NCBI GenBank assembly: GCA_026419785.1 | Contig: JAODTK010005822.1 | Location: forward strand, 124,001-188,000 | DNA length: 64,000 nt | DNA from: Sclerodactyla briareus | Taxonomy: Eukaryota; Echinodermata; Holothuroidea; Dendrochirotida; Sclerodactylidae | Direction of reading: 5' to 3' | Shown: piece after piece, positions 1-11,299 of the stretch | Position numbering within the stretch: position 1 is the stretch's first letter | Layout of the letters: every line of letters starts with the position of its first letter | The notes under the pieces: model-generated | The model's input: the letters and a program-made list of their open reading frames with translations, nothing else | Databases searched by the model: none | What the model was told of the DNA's origin: nothing | Program-made: the position numbers and the translations under genes

Positions 1-590
1 CTCATAGTTGTCTCTTGTTCATTTAATTAAATATGTTGACTGAATCTGTGGTTGTTTACTAATGTTTGCAACATTGTGTGTTGTATCTAATAAATAATTG
101 AGGGCGTTGCTATTGTGTGGATTTCCTCACAGTATATGCACTCAAGGGGTGGAATGACAGGTGGTAACGGTGCAGTGTTTCATTATTTGTGATTGTTGTT
201 GGACATCAGATTAGAAGGATGTATGCATCCTATCCGTGTGAATTTGGTGGTTATGATTCGGTGGATGGGCTGAAAGATGGGAGAATCCTTGCATGAATGG
301 TACGAATGTCTATGACTCACTGACTTCTGAGCTATGGGGTACTACAGACAAAGTGGTCATGGTGCACGACTGACCACACGAAGGCTTTGAAGGGATGTTT
401 GATGTCCGTTTCATGATCAGTCTGCCCTAATCCCACTATTTCATGTGTTTCGTCCTCCAGTAAAAGGCATCAATAATATGAAATCCTTTGTATGCTTCAG
501 AGTGGATATGGACTGAGGAAAAAGTAGGCGGTCGCACTTCAACGGTCCATGCAGTGGATCCCGCAAGACAAAATTTGATTTACATTAATA
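1..590. other. Unannotated stretch
   Basis: I see no coding signal, RNA gene or recognisable repeat here. No reading frame of interest is open in either strand. Confidence 0.5.
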
Positions 591-805
591 GTGACTGTGA
601 CTGACTTGTGTGACTTGGGGAAAACCCTTTGCCCATTCAAGTATACTTGATTGAAGTGACTGACTTGTGAACTTGACTGCATTCAAGTATAATTGACTGA
701 ATTGGACTTGACTTGATTACTGCTTCGAATTGTTACTTGACGGAGCCGAGGCGCATGAAGTGTGCTTGACTTGGACTTGCTGCTCTCTGACTTGGGACTT
801 GACTT
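591..805. repeat. Degenerate GACTTGACTTGGA-type simple repeat
   Basis: The words GACTTG and CTTGACTTGG recur irregularly across about 200 bases, mixed with CATTCAAGTATA (seen twice). This looks like a decayed short tandem repeat. It lies about 350 bases beyond the 3' end of the minus-strand CR1-like LINE, and I see no direct link to it. From 806 to about 1150 nothing else is recognisable. Confidence 0.55.
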
Positions 806-1271
806 GGACTGCAACAAGTGATGTCCACTCTGATAAGAAGCATCACATGGTAGTTTTTTCTATACACGGAACAAACATTCGGAAAATATCGCACTTAGTT
901 CTCATGCCAAAGGTTCAATTTCACGAAAGTGCACTAGAAACTTATTTTTGAAGGGTGGAGTGGACGCGGAACTGGAAACAACTTCTCTCCCACCCACAGC
1001 CCAATATCAAAGTAGCAAACCGTGCATCAATGAACAGTTTCACTGGATCATTTTCCACATATGAATGCCTAGAAAACCGCGTGCCGTCGTCTTACACGCC
1101 TCAAGCGCTTTCTTTGTCTTACTGTCAGCAATCAATCAATGCGTAATCATAACCCTCGAAATTTCAAACATTTTAGTTTAGTTAAGTTTAGTGAAACGAC
1201 AGGAAGGACAGATTCCTCATAAACGACCCCGGAGCCACGACACACCCCAGGAAAGAAAAATGAACAACCCA

Positions 1272-4100
1272 CTAAATAATTCGCCCGTGATTCTGAAAAA
1301 ATAAATCAAGACTGTTCTTGAACGCATTCACACTCTTGGAGGAGAACAACATTTTTCAGGAAGACAATTCCATAGGATCCACCTCGGCGCGAAGGAAATA
1401 TTTCGAATGTTCCCATCTGCAGCGCTTGCCCACGAAGCTTGAAGGACAGTGGCTCTATTTGCGTAACATTTGAGAAATCAAAGAAGTAGTGGAAGGACAG
1501 GACATCGAGAGGTCCATGGGAAATTTTGAAAACCTGGATCAAGTCACCGCGAATTCGGCCTCAGCTGCATTGAAGTTAGACCGAGACGAGACGCCTTACT
1601 CTTTCCTCGTAGGATAAATTTTTCAGACAGTCATCATTCTAGTTGCCCCCTACGCTGAACGATTTCAATAACCTGCTTGTATTTTGCAAAGTAGGGATCT
1701 TTCCACACTTGGAAAGAATATTCCAGGTTGCGGTCTCACCAGTTGCTTAAACAGCCTGACAAACAATTATCATATCAAGAACTGAAGTGACGTCTATCAA
1801 GCCAAGAATCCAATACCTTTCTTCTAGCAGCTTCGCGCACTGATTGGAGGTTTCAAAGAAGCATCAAAACAAACCCCAAGGTCTTTCTGAAATCACCTCT
1901 GAAATTTTGGCCATTTGAATCTGACGGAAGCGTTGCGATTGGGAAAATCAACATGCATTAACTTTGCACTGTCGACAATGACACAGTTGCCAGTAGGAAG
2001 ACATTTGGAAAGTATATCCAGATTCCTTTGACAAATTTCAGCATCATCATTCGAACGACCCTCCGATACAATTGGTATCGTCTGGAACTTCTCAATGGAA
2101 GAACAGACCCTTCTAAGATCGTCAATATACGCCAGAAAAGAGGAAAGAGTAACGGCCCGAGAACCGATCCCGGGGAAACACCAATAGGGACCCTTTTGCC
2201 AAGAAAGACGACCGCATTAATTGACCAAACTCGTTGTTCCTATTATGAAGCCACAACGAATCCACTTAAGGACATTCCCTCAATGCCAAAGACTCTCAAA
2301 CTGAGCAAGAGACGTTCATGAGGAACCTTGTCAAAAGCTTTGTGAAAGCAGAACATATATCAACAGCATTGCCGTAGTCAACAGAACAGGGAACATCTTA
2401 GATAAATTCCAAGAGATTAGTCCAAACACGAACGATTTTTCCTAAACCAATGTGAGCATCCCTAATCAGAATATGCTCATTGAAATAATCAAACCATATG
2501 GATCCCGAATGATTGATTCATTACCTTGAGAGAACCACTTTAGAGGACTGACTGGCCTGTATTACAAGAAGAGACCTTCTACCGTTCTTGAAAATAGGAG
2601 AGACATTTGCCTCTCCTCCAATCATCCGGAACAATTACCTTCTGCCGAGTCTTATTGAAATAATAGCTAATGGAAAAGACAATCGTCGGCAAAGGATTAA
2701 GTAAGAAAGTAAAACCCGTCAGGACCAGGAGCTTTATCATTTGAGCTTATGGCAGTTTCTCCTTTACAAAACCAGGCGAGCACACCATATTAACAATACT
2801 AGGAGGAGAGAGCAACCCCGACAACTAGGTCCCCAAAATTATCCAATTATCATGGAGTAAAATAAAAAAAACAAGACGGAAAATAATTATTGAGAAACCT
2901 TAGGACATCTCCTTGCTATCGCTGATGTTTTTTTTTTTTATACTACCCGAAGTCGGAATCTATCAAAGGACCAATGCTGTCCTTGACTTTCTGCTTCCCT
3001 CACATAAGAGGAAAATGCAACGTGGATTCTCCTTGATATTAGAGGCAATCTGCCTTTCAAAATCAAGTTTAGCACCAGAAACTAAAAACGCTGGACAAGC
3101 TTTGCTGAACTTTGAAATGCTCTAGATCAGAAACGGACCAGTAGAACGATGAAGTCGTCATACAGTCTCTTACGTTTGATTGCCAGGAAAACTTCCCTAT
3201 TCATCAAGAAGGCCTCTTGATCTTACTGCGGACAGTTTCTCCAAGGAAACGTAAACTTTCATAACCTCGTTAGCCTTTTCAATGAAAACCATTCCAAGAG
3301 TCAAAAGCTTTCGTACTTTACTAACCAATTTACGCCAATCTATTTCGCTAAAAAAACTGAAAGGCCATCGACATTGGCCTTCGCGCAAACAAGAACAAGC
3401 TCTACACTTCTGTGGGATTTGACGGAACAAGACACATTGAAAGCTAAAAATATCGGGATCACTTGCACCGAGCTTACCAAGCTCTATCTTTTTACATTAT
3501 CTACAGAATCTGAACTGCTCAAAACTAATCCAGACACATTATTGTGTTCTGGTAGGAAAATGTACATGCTGAGAAAGGAAACAATCCTGCGTGACATTGA
3601 AAAAAAAATAGCCAACCATGACTGCCACTAGTACATCCAGGACCAAGGAAATCTGGATATTGGAAATCACAATAATGATTGTACTCTTCCTAGGAAACTC
3701 GAAAAGCGTCGGATAAGAAGAGAGTTGTTGTCTAGAGCTATTTGGAGAACGGTACTCAACGCCGACTAATAAAGAACTGGGAATACCGGATGAGTTAGAC
3801 GGAATTTCAAAACCAAACAGAGTTGACAAAACTTACAACAATATCGGCCTTCTCAAAAAAATTCAATGTCAGACCTCACATACAACAAAACTCACCACCA
3901 ATGCCACGGAGAGTATCGGCCTATCTTGCCTATAAACAACATAACCGGAGGTGAACTTCGGCGTGGAACTATCACATGTTCAACCACGACTCGTAATTTC
4001 AATGGACGTTCGCTTGCGTTCCTGGACTAAAATCTGCAACTCATCAAACTTGTTTCTGATACTTTGAATAGCAGAGGAAAATAAGACAGCTGGCAACATA
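1272..4100 (-). pseudogene. LINE ORF2: APE endonuclease plus reverse transcriptase (broken)
   Basis: This would make the endonuclease and polymerase used in target-primed reverse transcription. Reading from high to low coordinates, the N-terminus RNKFDEL lies near 4040, GYVVYRQDR near 3930, YRSPNSS near 3755, and QDCFLSQHVHFPTRT near 3545-3590; these are endonuclease blocks. DWRKLV near 3340 marks the linker. The RT follows: KAPGPDG near 2715-2740, a NYRPVS-like block near 2570, FDK-VPHERLL near 2306-2340, PGSVLGPLLF near 2145-2188, and a frame-shifted FADDTKLY box near 2065-2085. The C-terminus NAFKNSLDLFF precedes a TAG at 1272-1274. The span of about 2.8 kb matches the usual 900-1000 residues. 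Frames change repeatedly, for example inside the catalytic box and near 1400, so it is a dead copy. Confidence 0.9.
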
Positions 4101-4204
4101 TCATCGCTATGTTGACCCTCGCCAGATCTTCATCGATGCTTACTATTAACAACCTGCCAGTAAGTACGGACACCAGAACCCTCGCCCCAAATTTAGTTAA
4201 CCAA

Positions 4205-5090
4205 CCCTTCCACGCAGACATTTAACCAAATGCCTAACAATGAAGCCCCCGCACCATTAAGGTGAACGACCATCCTTAGAGAAAAGATCCCTCTTCCAGA
4301 AACACACGAAAAAAATCCACAAAATGAACGCCCTCATCAGGCGCATTTAATTCTAACCACCTGTTGAGACCCGCTATCGTCTACTGCAACACGACCGTCA
4401 AATAGGGAGAATGCGCAAAATCGCGACTTTCGACCTTGTGGACTTCAGCCTGACACAGCCAGTTCCAGAATCGGGATCTTAGGACGTCCTGACTGTCACA
4501 CTGGAGATTATTAGTGCCATCTCGACAACCACACTCCTCATCTCCCCACATCATATTAAACTTCTCACTAATATCTCACCCTTTGCCCCCGGAAGACAAA
4601 CACGCGTACGCTTCAGCTTTTCTATACGGGGAATGAATTCCCTGTCAACATACCGGACAATAGAATCCCCCACAGCAAAACACTTCCCTTTTACCTATCC
4701 TCCCCCACAGTCCACCTTCACTTCCATCCACTCGACTGGAACCACCGGCCCTGACGGGTGCCCCTCTTATGTACCACACCCGCCCCAACGCCATCCAACT
4801 GACACCCCCGCACTGCCTCCTCCACTCCCAAGCAAACTGAAACTATTCTAGTGTCAAGGCCAGGACCAACCATACTTCCGTTGTAACGGCAGCAGCGCCC
4901 CTTCAAACCTCGTCCCCACGACTCCACGTGCCCCAAGCCTCGCATCAAGCTCAGTAGTCAATGACACTTGTACATCTTATAAATATAACCATCAGCCTTA
5001 GTGTTCTCAAAGCTCACCCCCTTAAACTCAGCCCCGACTTCAAAAATCAATCCACATAATCGCAGCCCGGACAGGCTATCAGCCTATCAT
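4205..5090 (-). pseudogene. LINE ORF1 with SGNH/GDSL-type esterase domain (broken)
   Basis: ORF1 proteins of many CR1/L2 elements carry an SGNH hydrolase-like esterase, thought to act in RNP or membrane association. Here block I reads GDSIVRYVDREFIPRIEKLK near 4610-4675 and contains the GDS nucleophile motif. The block with the catalytic Gly/Asn reads DGTNNLQ near 4501-4520. The last block reads KDG then VHLNGAG near 4250-4277, which supplies the Asp-x-x-His pair but is split by one base. The sequence upstream to about 5090 probably encodes the poorly conserved N-terminus; I see no clear zinc finger or coiled coil. Several frame changes make it non-functional. It lies just 5' of ORF2 on the same strand, as the family requires. 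Confidence 0.8.
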
Positions 5091-5299
5091 TCCCTTCCCA
5101 TAACAGCAAATAAATAGAAGACAAAAAGTACAGGAAATGAGAATAAGGTAGGGGCCTACCAGTGAAAAATTACTAATGCAAAAAAAAAAAAAAAAAGAGT
5201 AAAAGGGAAAAGCACTCACAAACATACCCATCGCAAACACAATACGGCTTGCGGAATACAAAAGAAGGCTTAACGAGTAAACACGCAGTCCACGCGGAC

Positions 5300-5770
5300 G
5301 CGAACAAAACAAAACAGATTAACACAGGCACCACACAAAACACAAAGGAAACAAATGAATGAAACCTCATAACAGCCAAAGGGTCTTATGAAGGGGAACC
5401 TCGACACCAAACGGGAATACGCTTGGGCAGGATGCTACACGTGGAAGAGAGAAAACGATAGGCTGCAACTTTCACACCGATTACGTAATAGGATCAGACA
5501 AAACATGCAAGAATAAAGAGATCCGTAGGAAATATAAGCAACTTGAAAAATCACGGCACGGGAAAAGATGCAAAAACACAGATCACACAAATAATATTAC
5601 GAATGATGCAAAAAATGCAGAAAATCAGTAAGGAAACAGAGCGATTGCAAAATGTGAATTTGGCACGGTGGTGTGCCAGGTGTACTTCAATTTTTTTTTG
5701 TGTGTAAACTATTTCACGAGAAATCATGTCAAAGCATAATATGTTGCGTACAATTGCGTGCCAATTTCAT
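5300..5770. other. Possible LINE 5' UTR or unique sequence
   Basis: Adenine-rich on the plus strand with a 16-base A run near 5180. No reading frame here resembles a known protein. It could be the 5' UTR of the adjacent minus-strand LINE, but without a second copy the boundary cannot be set. Confidence 0.3.
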
Positions 5771-5779
5771 TTATGATAT

Positions 5780-5970
5780 TCTGTGTCGTAAATATAAGTT
5801 AGCAGTTGGGGCAATGTCTGAACGAGGTCGATCCCCTTGGTATTCCACATCAGCCTGCAATATTTCGAGAAAATAAACATCAAATGATATTGAAAATGAA
5901 GGCCATCGTTCCTCATCTACAAAGAAGAACCTCGTCAAAATTACAGCACTCAAGTAATTTCGGAGAAAAA
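5780..5970 (+). repeat. Dispersed repeat, pair with 58505-58670
   Basis: ATTTCGAGAAAATAAACATCA, then GCCATCGTTC, then ACAGCACTCAAG and the following bases align in order with 58523-58670 (ATTCGAGAAAATAAGCATCA, GCCATCGTTC, ACAACACTCAAAG). The alignment has many indels. The family is unknown and no coding potential is conserved between the two. The stretch 5990-6560 shows nothing recognisable. Confidence 0.5.
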
Positions 5971-6569
5971 TGTTGATCAATTGCGAATTTTAAAAAAGCC
6001 GGCAGCACGTAACGCAATCTCGTTCCGTCACCAGGAAGTGGCGTCCCTGTTTGTCCTGTGATAGTTCTTGGGAATCGATGTAGGAGTTCATTAGAGGCTT
6101 GAAGTAAATTTGCCGCTGTATTTGCGAACAGGTATACCGTCCCTCTCTTAGTTCCAAGTCAATTAGGCAGCTGGTACATGCATTTGTTTCATCTAAATGT
6201 GGGACTATGCAACTCTCTGCCGATGGACTGCCGCACGACGGATCAATGGAAACTGCGCACATACGTCAGAAGGCTAGGATCATAACGGAGGGTCCAGGCG
6301 TCCAGCATAAGCTCTTTGCTCCAACAAACTCCATTATGCTGCTCTGTTTGAGCAGAGAGAGAGTTGCTTTCAAGGTTCTCCTAATTGTGTTTCGTGCTCT
6401 TAACCACCTGGCTTCCTCCTTACAGTATAGAGAGTGCTTTTTCTTACCAAAACAGTTAAGACGTCTCTGTAGTTGATGGAGATTCCTTGTTGTCCCAACT
6501 CCCGTACAATCCCATGGTGACCGTTAGTTCAGTAAAGTAGCTTAACTTATTGGTATGCTCTCCCCAGGC

Positions 6570-7100
6570 TATCAGAAACATCTGCAACAGCCCTCTCTTA
6601 AGTCGCAGCAGCCATCTCTTCAAGTCGCAACAGTCCCTCTATGTCAAGTCGCAACTCGCAACAGTCCTCTCTTCAAGTAGCAACTGTCCCCCCTTCAGTG
6701 CAAACAGTTCCTCTCTCAGAGTCGCAACAGTCCTATCTTCAAGTAGTTGCAACAGCCCTCTATTAAAGTTCGAAATGTCCTCTCTTCAAGTCGCAACTGT
6801 CCCTCCTTAAAGTCCCAACAGGCCCTTTCAGTGGCAACAGTCCCTCGCTTCAAGTCGCAACAGTCCCTCTCTTCAGGTTGCAACCGTCCCTCTCTTCAAG
6901 TCGCAAATCGTCCACCTGTCAAGTGCACCGTCCCTCTCTTCGGTTGCAACAGCTCCTCTCTGCAAGTCGCAACAGTCCACTTTCTCTTCAAGTAGAAACA
7001 AAACAGTCCCTCTATCAAGTCGTTAAACTGTCCTCTCTGCAAGTCCCAACAGTCCCTCTCTTCAAGTCCGCAATCTGTCCCTCTCTTCAAGTCGCAACTG
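6570..7100 (+). repeat. 23-bp minisatellite, about 22 units
   Basis: The unit is close to CAACAGTCCCTCTCTTCAAG plus TCG (23 bases). It recurs about 22 times with substitutions and small indels across 530 bases. The last unit runs directly into the C-terminal coding end of a LINE. Read in one frame, CTCTTCAAGTCGCAA gives LFKSQ, the same residues as in the LINE C-terminus LFKSQLKTYLFNQ just downstream. The array therefore probably arose by slippage or unequal exchange from that coding segment. Confidence 0.85.
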
Positions 7101-7209
7101 AAGACTTATCTTTTCAATCAGGTCTTCCTGAATATGATTTTGAAGCGCTTTGAATAATTGTCTCGTCGAGTTGTATATAGACGCTATATAAATGTATTAT
7201 TATATTAAT
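7085..7209 (+). mobile_element. LINE 3' end (C-terminal RT residues plus tail)
   Basis: The frame reads LFKSQLKTYLFNQVF near 7085-7130 and stops soon after at a TGA near 7150. This K-T-Y-L-F ending is common at the C-terminus of CR1/Jockey-group reverse transcriptases. It is followed by GACGCTATATAAATGTATTATTATATTAA-like sequence, the AT-rich 3' tail typical of such elements. Everything 5' of this is replaced by the minisatellite, so only about 40 codons and the tail remain. Confidence 0.65.
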
Positions 7210-7600
7210 AGTTATGAGGTGGTAACAGTCACGTCCTGGACCTTTTCTCCTGTTTCTACTGATATGACTTTCAAATGACCAGGAGGGAAAATGAAGGGCA
7301 TTTCATTGAATATATCGGGCGCTGAACAAGCATTCCAATTAGACCGAAAACCTCGACCATACATCAGTTGTCGCTTCCGTGTGATGCAGTGGTTTGCTTA
7401 AGTAAGATCATCTTCGCATACTGTGGAAAAACTTTCGGGAATCTGTGTAAACATGATAATCACCTTATGAAATATTGCAGTTTCTACGATTTCCGGGGCA
7501 GTGTCAAGTATTCCAGGAGGGTTTAAATTCCCAGTAACTCGGGGCACAACAGCGAGAGGCACAGTGGGTAATATTTACAAGCTGGCGGGCGCCCATGGTA
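7210..7600. other. Unannotated stretch
   Basis: No recognisable coding or repeat signal. Confidence 0.4.
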
Positions 7601-7639
7601 TACGAATTTAGAAGGGACATTATGACGATAGTTTGATGT

Positions 7640-7860
7640 GAGGAATCTCCTGCCTGTATGGACCTACATTTGGCGTAATCGATCCCCGACGCAAAATAAC
7701 ACGCAGTCTAGGAATACCCCCCCCCCTTTTGTTTAGAATTGCATGCCTATATGATATACCGTTCTGAAATCAAATTGGTTAGACGGTTTTCCCTCTGCCG
7801 TTCAAAACGTTTATGGATCTGGAAACCATTCAACGATAATTTATATATGGAATAATATTT
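7640..7860 (+). repeat. Dispersed repeat with poly-C, pair with 15690-15870
   Basis: A poly-C run followed by TTTT, then GAATTGCATGCC, then AAAACGTTTATGGATCTGGAAACCATTCAACGAT, lines up with 15724-15865, where the order is poly-C, TTTTTT, CAGAATTCG, AATACGTTTATTGAATCCTGAAACCATTTCAACGAT. This is one repeat family with unknown origin. Confidence 0.5.
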
Positions 7861-7869
7861 GTAGATCTG

Positions 7870-10780
7870 CTGAGAGAGAAGTCAACACTCGACGTCGTAT
7901 AATAATGATATAGCGCCACCATATTTCGAAGTTCCTATTGTGCTCCAACGGGAGGGAGCCGTTCCTAAATAGAGGGGGGCTACGCTGTTTGGTAAATACC
8001 ATGGTCGACTATTATCAACATAGTCTGCAGAAATTCGTTTGGGCAATACCCCAAATCCCAAGATGTGGGATCTGCTCATTACATGCAGGTGACGTAGACG
8101 TTAAACATCAATAGTAGCACATGGGCGTTGATCTCGATGGAAGCCAACTGATTACAATTTCGCGAAAAATCGCCCCAAATTTTAGTCATGAATATTTATA
8201 GGAGACTTTCACACTCTTAACCTCTCACAAACCGATAGTTTTTTGCAATCAACTAAGAAGGTTGCAAGCTGAAGCCGTATTATCGAAGCCACTGTTTTAG
8301 CTCTGCGCAGAGTATTGGGCTTGTTGGTATCGCCGCACGAGTTCCAGAAAAATCGGAATAATTCGAATTGGAAATTGAAAAAAGTATCCATTCAACGTCA
8401 CAAAATGTCAAAATTAGGTTGGAAGTTGTCAGAACAATTGCCAGATCCAAATCAATGGACTGATATTCTGTAGGTAGGACGTTCCCGTAATTAGTAGAAG
8501 GGAAAATGACTCGATTGTGCAATCAGCGTTGACGTCGCAACGCCTAATAGTCCCGTTCGGACAGCGAGGAAACGCAATGTCTTGACGTGCGTTTGTTCAA
8601 GGCAAACCACGAGTGGTTAATACGTCCTCCTGCACATATGAGGAATGGGGCTGATAAGAGGTGACAAAGTCAATGCCTGTTTCAACAGGCTATGTCCCAA
8701 GGCTGGACGCCCAGTTCCCGGAATCCACAGTAAGGTGCAACACATGACGAAGCTTTGGGGAACCCTCAATGGTTCATCAGTCGTTTTTGAGTAATGATTT
8801 GAGACGTCGATTTACTGTGTTGCAGCCGCCCTCTTGCGTGTAAACTCGTGGTAATACTCTAATAGTTAAAAGGAGATGGAACGTTCGTAATTATTAGGGA
8901 AGGCGTAATTTTTGGGCAAAAAAGAAGGTTTATTGCGTGACGTCATGTTAATGACGCCACCAAAACCAATGACCCGAGGTAATACGAACGTAAACAAACA
9001 ACAGGATCCGACTTATCAGAGTCGTTTCCGGAAACATTACCAAAACTATGACAACAAACCAACCAGAATATGCCAGTTGCTAACCCGGTCGTTTGCGCTT
9101 GCCGACATGCAGTGTGATGCGGGAATAAAGTAAGTTCTCTATGTAGACGAGGGCTTTCATTTCTATGTTTAAAAGTTATGAAGCGGAAAATATTACACGT
9201 TATGGTACGTACGTGACGGATTAAGTACGTACTAATGTATAGTACGAGTAGAGTAAGGCTCTTTAGGGACTCTTCAAAGGATAACGTGGGCTAGGTACCT
9301 AGGCTCGCGACTTCATAATGATTCAAGCTCTGTACTGTACATAGGCCTAGGGCCCAGGCTCCTGCACAAATGTAATAGGATAGGCCTACAAACAATAAAC
9401 ACAGTCGCTTGTCCTCTTCACAATCCCAAAAAACTGTTGCTGCAATGCAGGTATCAATCCGATGCCGAGTGTGATAGGGTTTTGCAGGAACTTTGTTTCA
9501 ATGTAAGTTAGAAAAGAATGAAAGTACTAGGCTATTGGGGAGCTATTTAGTTAAATGCCGGGTTTCATTATCCTAATTCCTAGGTAAATCAAATTTAAAT
9601 TTGTTTTATCTATCCTAACATAGGCCTATACATTTATTGTCATATGTGTAGTAGATATGAAGATGTGAGTGAATGAATAGGATAGTCGTTTACTTGCATA
9701 AGGTTGTTCTGGCCAATTAAAAAAAGTATTTGTTGTTTTACATAATGTTGACACTGGCCATGTGGAAAACATGATGTAGGGCGAGTTCATACTGAATATT
9801 GTAGGCGTGGCAGTTCAGTCAAATAAGTGGCCAAGTTGAAAGCCTACAGTAAAGCCTGTGCCTACGCTCTAATCTTTGCTGTTGTCACCTGAAGGCTGAA
9901 ACAAAACTTTCCAGTGTGGCGCACCCGTAAAAAAAATGTAGGTTGTCTTTCAATTACTTACAGTACATGTAAGAAAATCACAACAAATCTGATTTTAATT
10001 CTGTTTTTCATAACTCCAATGAGATTTTTGGCTGACAATGTAAGTCAGCGTAACATTTACTTTCCATGTTAGAAAATCCCCAAATTTTGATTGGTTGTTT
10101 TAAACACCTAAGACAATTGTAATACAGCAAAGATTTAAGTTTTTTTTCTTTTTCTAACTTAACATTACAACATATGGTATTTACGAAATGGGAACCCATC
10201 ATTAGGTGAGAGGATGCATTCCCTTTAGGGTAAGGCATCCTCTCACCACCAAACATCTTCAGCAGAAATTCCCACTGCCAAGCTTACAGCGACATATTCT
10301 CTGTATTTCCCAAAAAAGCAAACTGAATTGCCCTCCAGACAAAAAGGTATCGCGTGAAGAGGCAGGGCCTGTTGTAGCCAACCTTGAAGAGTTGGGGAGG
10401 GGTCAAACTTTGGTGGGGATAAAATTATGGATGCAGTAAAATGGTCCAAGTTATAGGTCCTAAACTATTTAACTATGGTCAATCTACAACATGCTTTAAC
10501 CCCCTACGTCGTTTAGTAGCATTGGGGTGGAATCTCGCCACACTGAGGTTTACAAATTAATATAACAAGGATGCTCATCACGAAGGCGAGTCATGACACG
10601 CATGCCATCATTTCATATTGGCACCTTTCCTCCAACCCAGCAATGACAAGTAGTTTTGTTGAAGACATAGCGGATAGGTCCTTCCTAAGTAACGTACACT
10701 AGCTGTCATAAATTTAATCACCCATATAACTCGCCATTAACCAACCCGCAATGAAGGCTTCAAATTCTGGTTCCGAAACT
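7870..10780. other. Long stretch without recognisable features
   Basis: I read both strands and found no protein family, tRNA-like fold or repeat with a partner in the window. Small words such as TAGGCCTA recur near 9350-9630. A tract of 10 T lies near 10140. It may be unique intergenic or intronic DNA. Confidence 0.4.
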
Positions 10781-10962
10781 ATGGATGAGATATTGTAGTC
10801 AGTTACCGATATCCATTGCCGTTGCGGTTGTCCTAGCAACGGTTGATATGGTAACAATTGTAGTGATTAGGAACTCTCCTCTGACGGGTGCCTTATGAGG
10901 GGGTACCCATGGGTGCTGGGTGATCCAGCAATGAGGTGCACTCGGAAAGGTGCCCGTTAGTG

Positions 10963-11121
10963 CTCTCTAATCCCTTGGAGTGAAATTAGGGACAACTCTG
11001 AAATTCAGAGTGAATATCGACTCTTTCTCAGAGTGATAATTACTTAATCACACTGAGAAAGAGTCGATATTCAGCTGAATTTCAGAGTTGTCCCTAATTT
11101 CACTCCAAGGGATTTAGAGAG
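10963..11121. repeat. 159-bp near-perfect palindrome (foldback/MITE-like)
   Basis: It opens with CTCTCTAATCCCTTGGAGTG and closes with CACTCCAAGGGATTTAGAGAG. Comparing the element with its own reverse complement gives only one indel and a few mismatches over each arm of about 75 bases. The centre GTGATAATTACTTAATCAC leaves a very small loop. It interrupts a repeat whose other two copies lack it, which shows it was inserted. This is consistent with a foldback element or a MITE made mostly of its inverted repeats. Confidence 0.85.
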
Positions 11122-11216
11122 TGTGTGTCTGTATGTGTACGTGTGCATCAGTATGTGTATGTGTGTGTGTGTGTGCGTGTGTGTGTGTGTGTGTGTGCGT
11201 GTGTGTGTGTGTGCGT
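11122..11216 (+). repeat. (TG)n microsatellite
   Basis: An imperfect TG run with GTAT and GC interruptions. The corresponding position of the related repeat at 54.3 kb also carries TG, so this microsatellite is part of the repeat family. Confidence 0.9.
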
Positions 11217-11299
11217 GCATCTGATTCTATAATGGCTGAATGATTCCATATTTTGTAGCCATGTGGAAAAGAACGAATTACAACTTTCTCCATGCGATC

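Larger units (their letters stand above)
1150..5300 (-). mobile_element. CR1/L2-group LINE, nearly full length, decayed
   Basis: Read on the minus strand, this interval gives in order an SGNH/GDSL-like esterase ORF1, an APE-type endonuclease, a reverse transcriptase and a CR1-style C-terminus. A short 3' untranslated region follows, ending in TAAACTTAACTAAACTAAA-like repeats near 1165-1190. CR1/L2-group elements characteristically end in short tandem repeats rather than poly(A), which fits. The order and combined length of about 4.1 kb are what a complete element should have. Both frames are broken by many small indels and stops, so it is not active. The 5' boundary is uncertain: 5100-5650 may be 5' UTR. 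Confidence is high for a CR1/L2-group LINE and low for the exact clade. Confidence 0.9.

Noticed and set aside
4718-4851. Proline-rich plus-strand frame
   Set aside because: Antisense of the LINE ORF1 region; the minus-strand reading gives a recognisable SGNH domain next to it.
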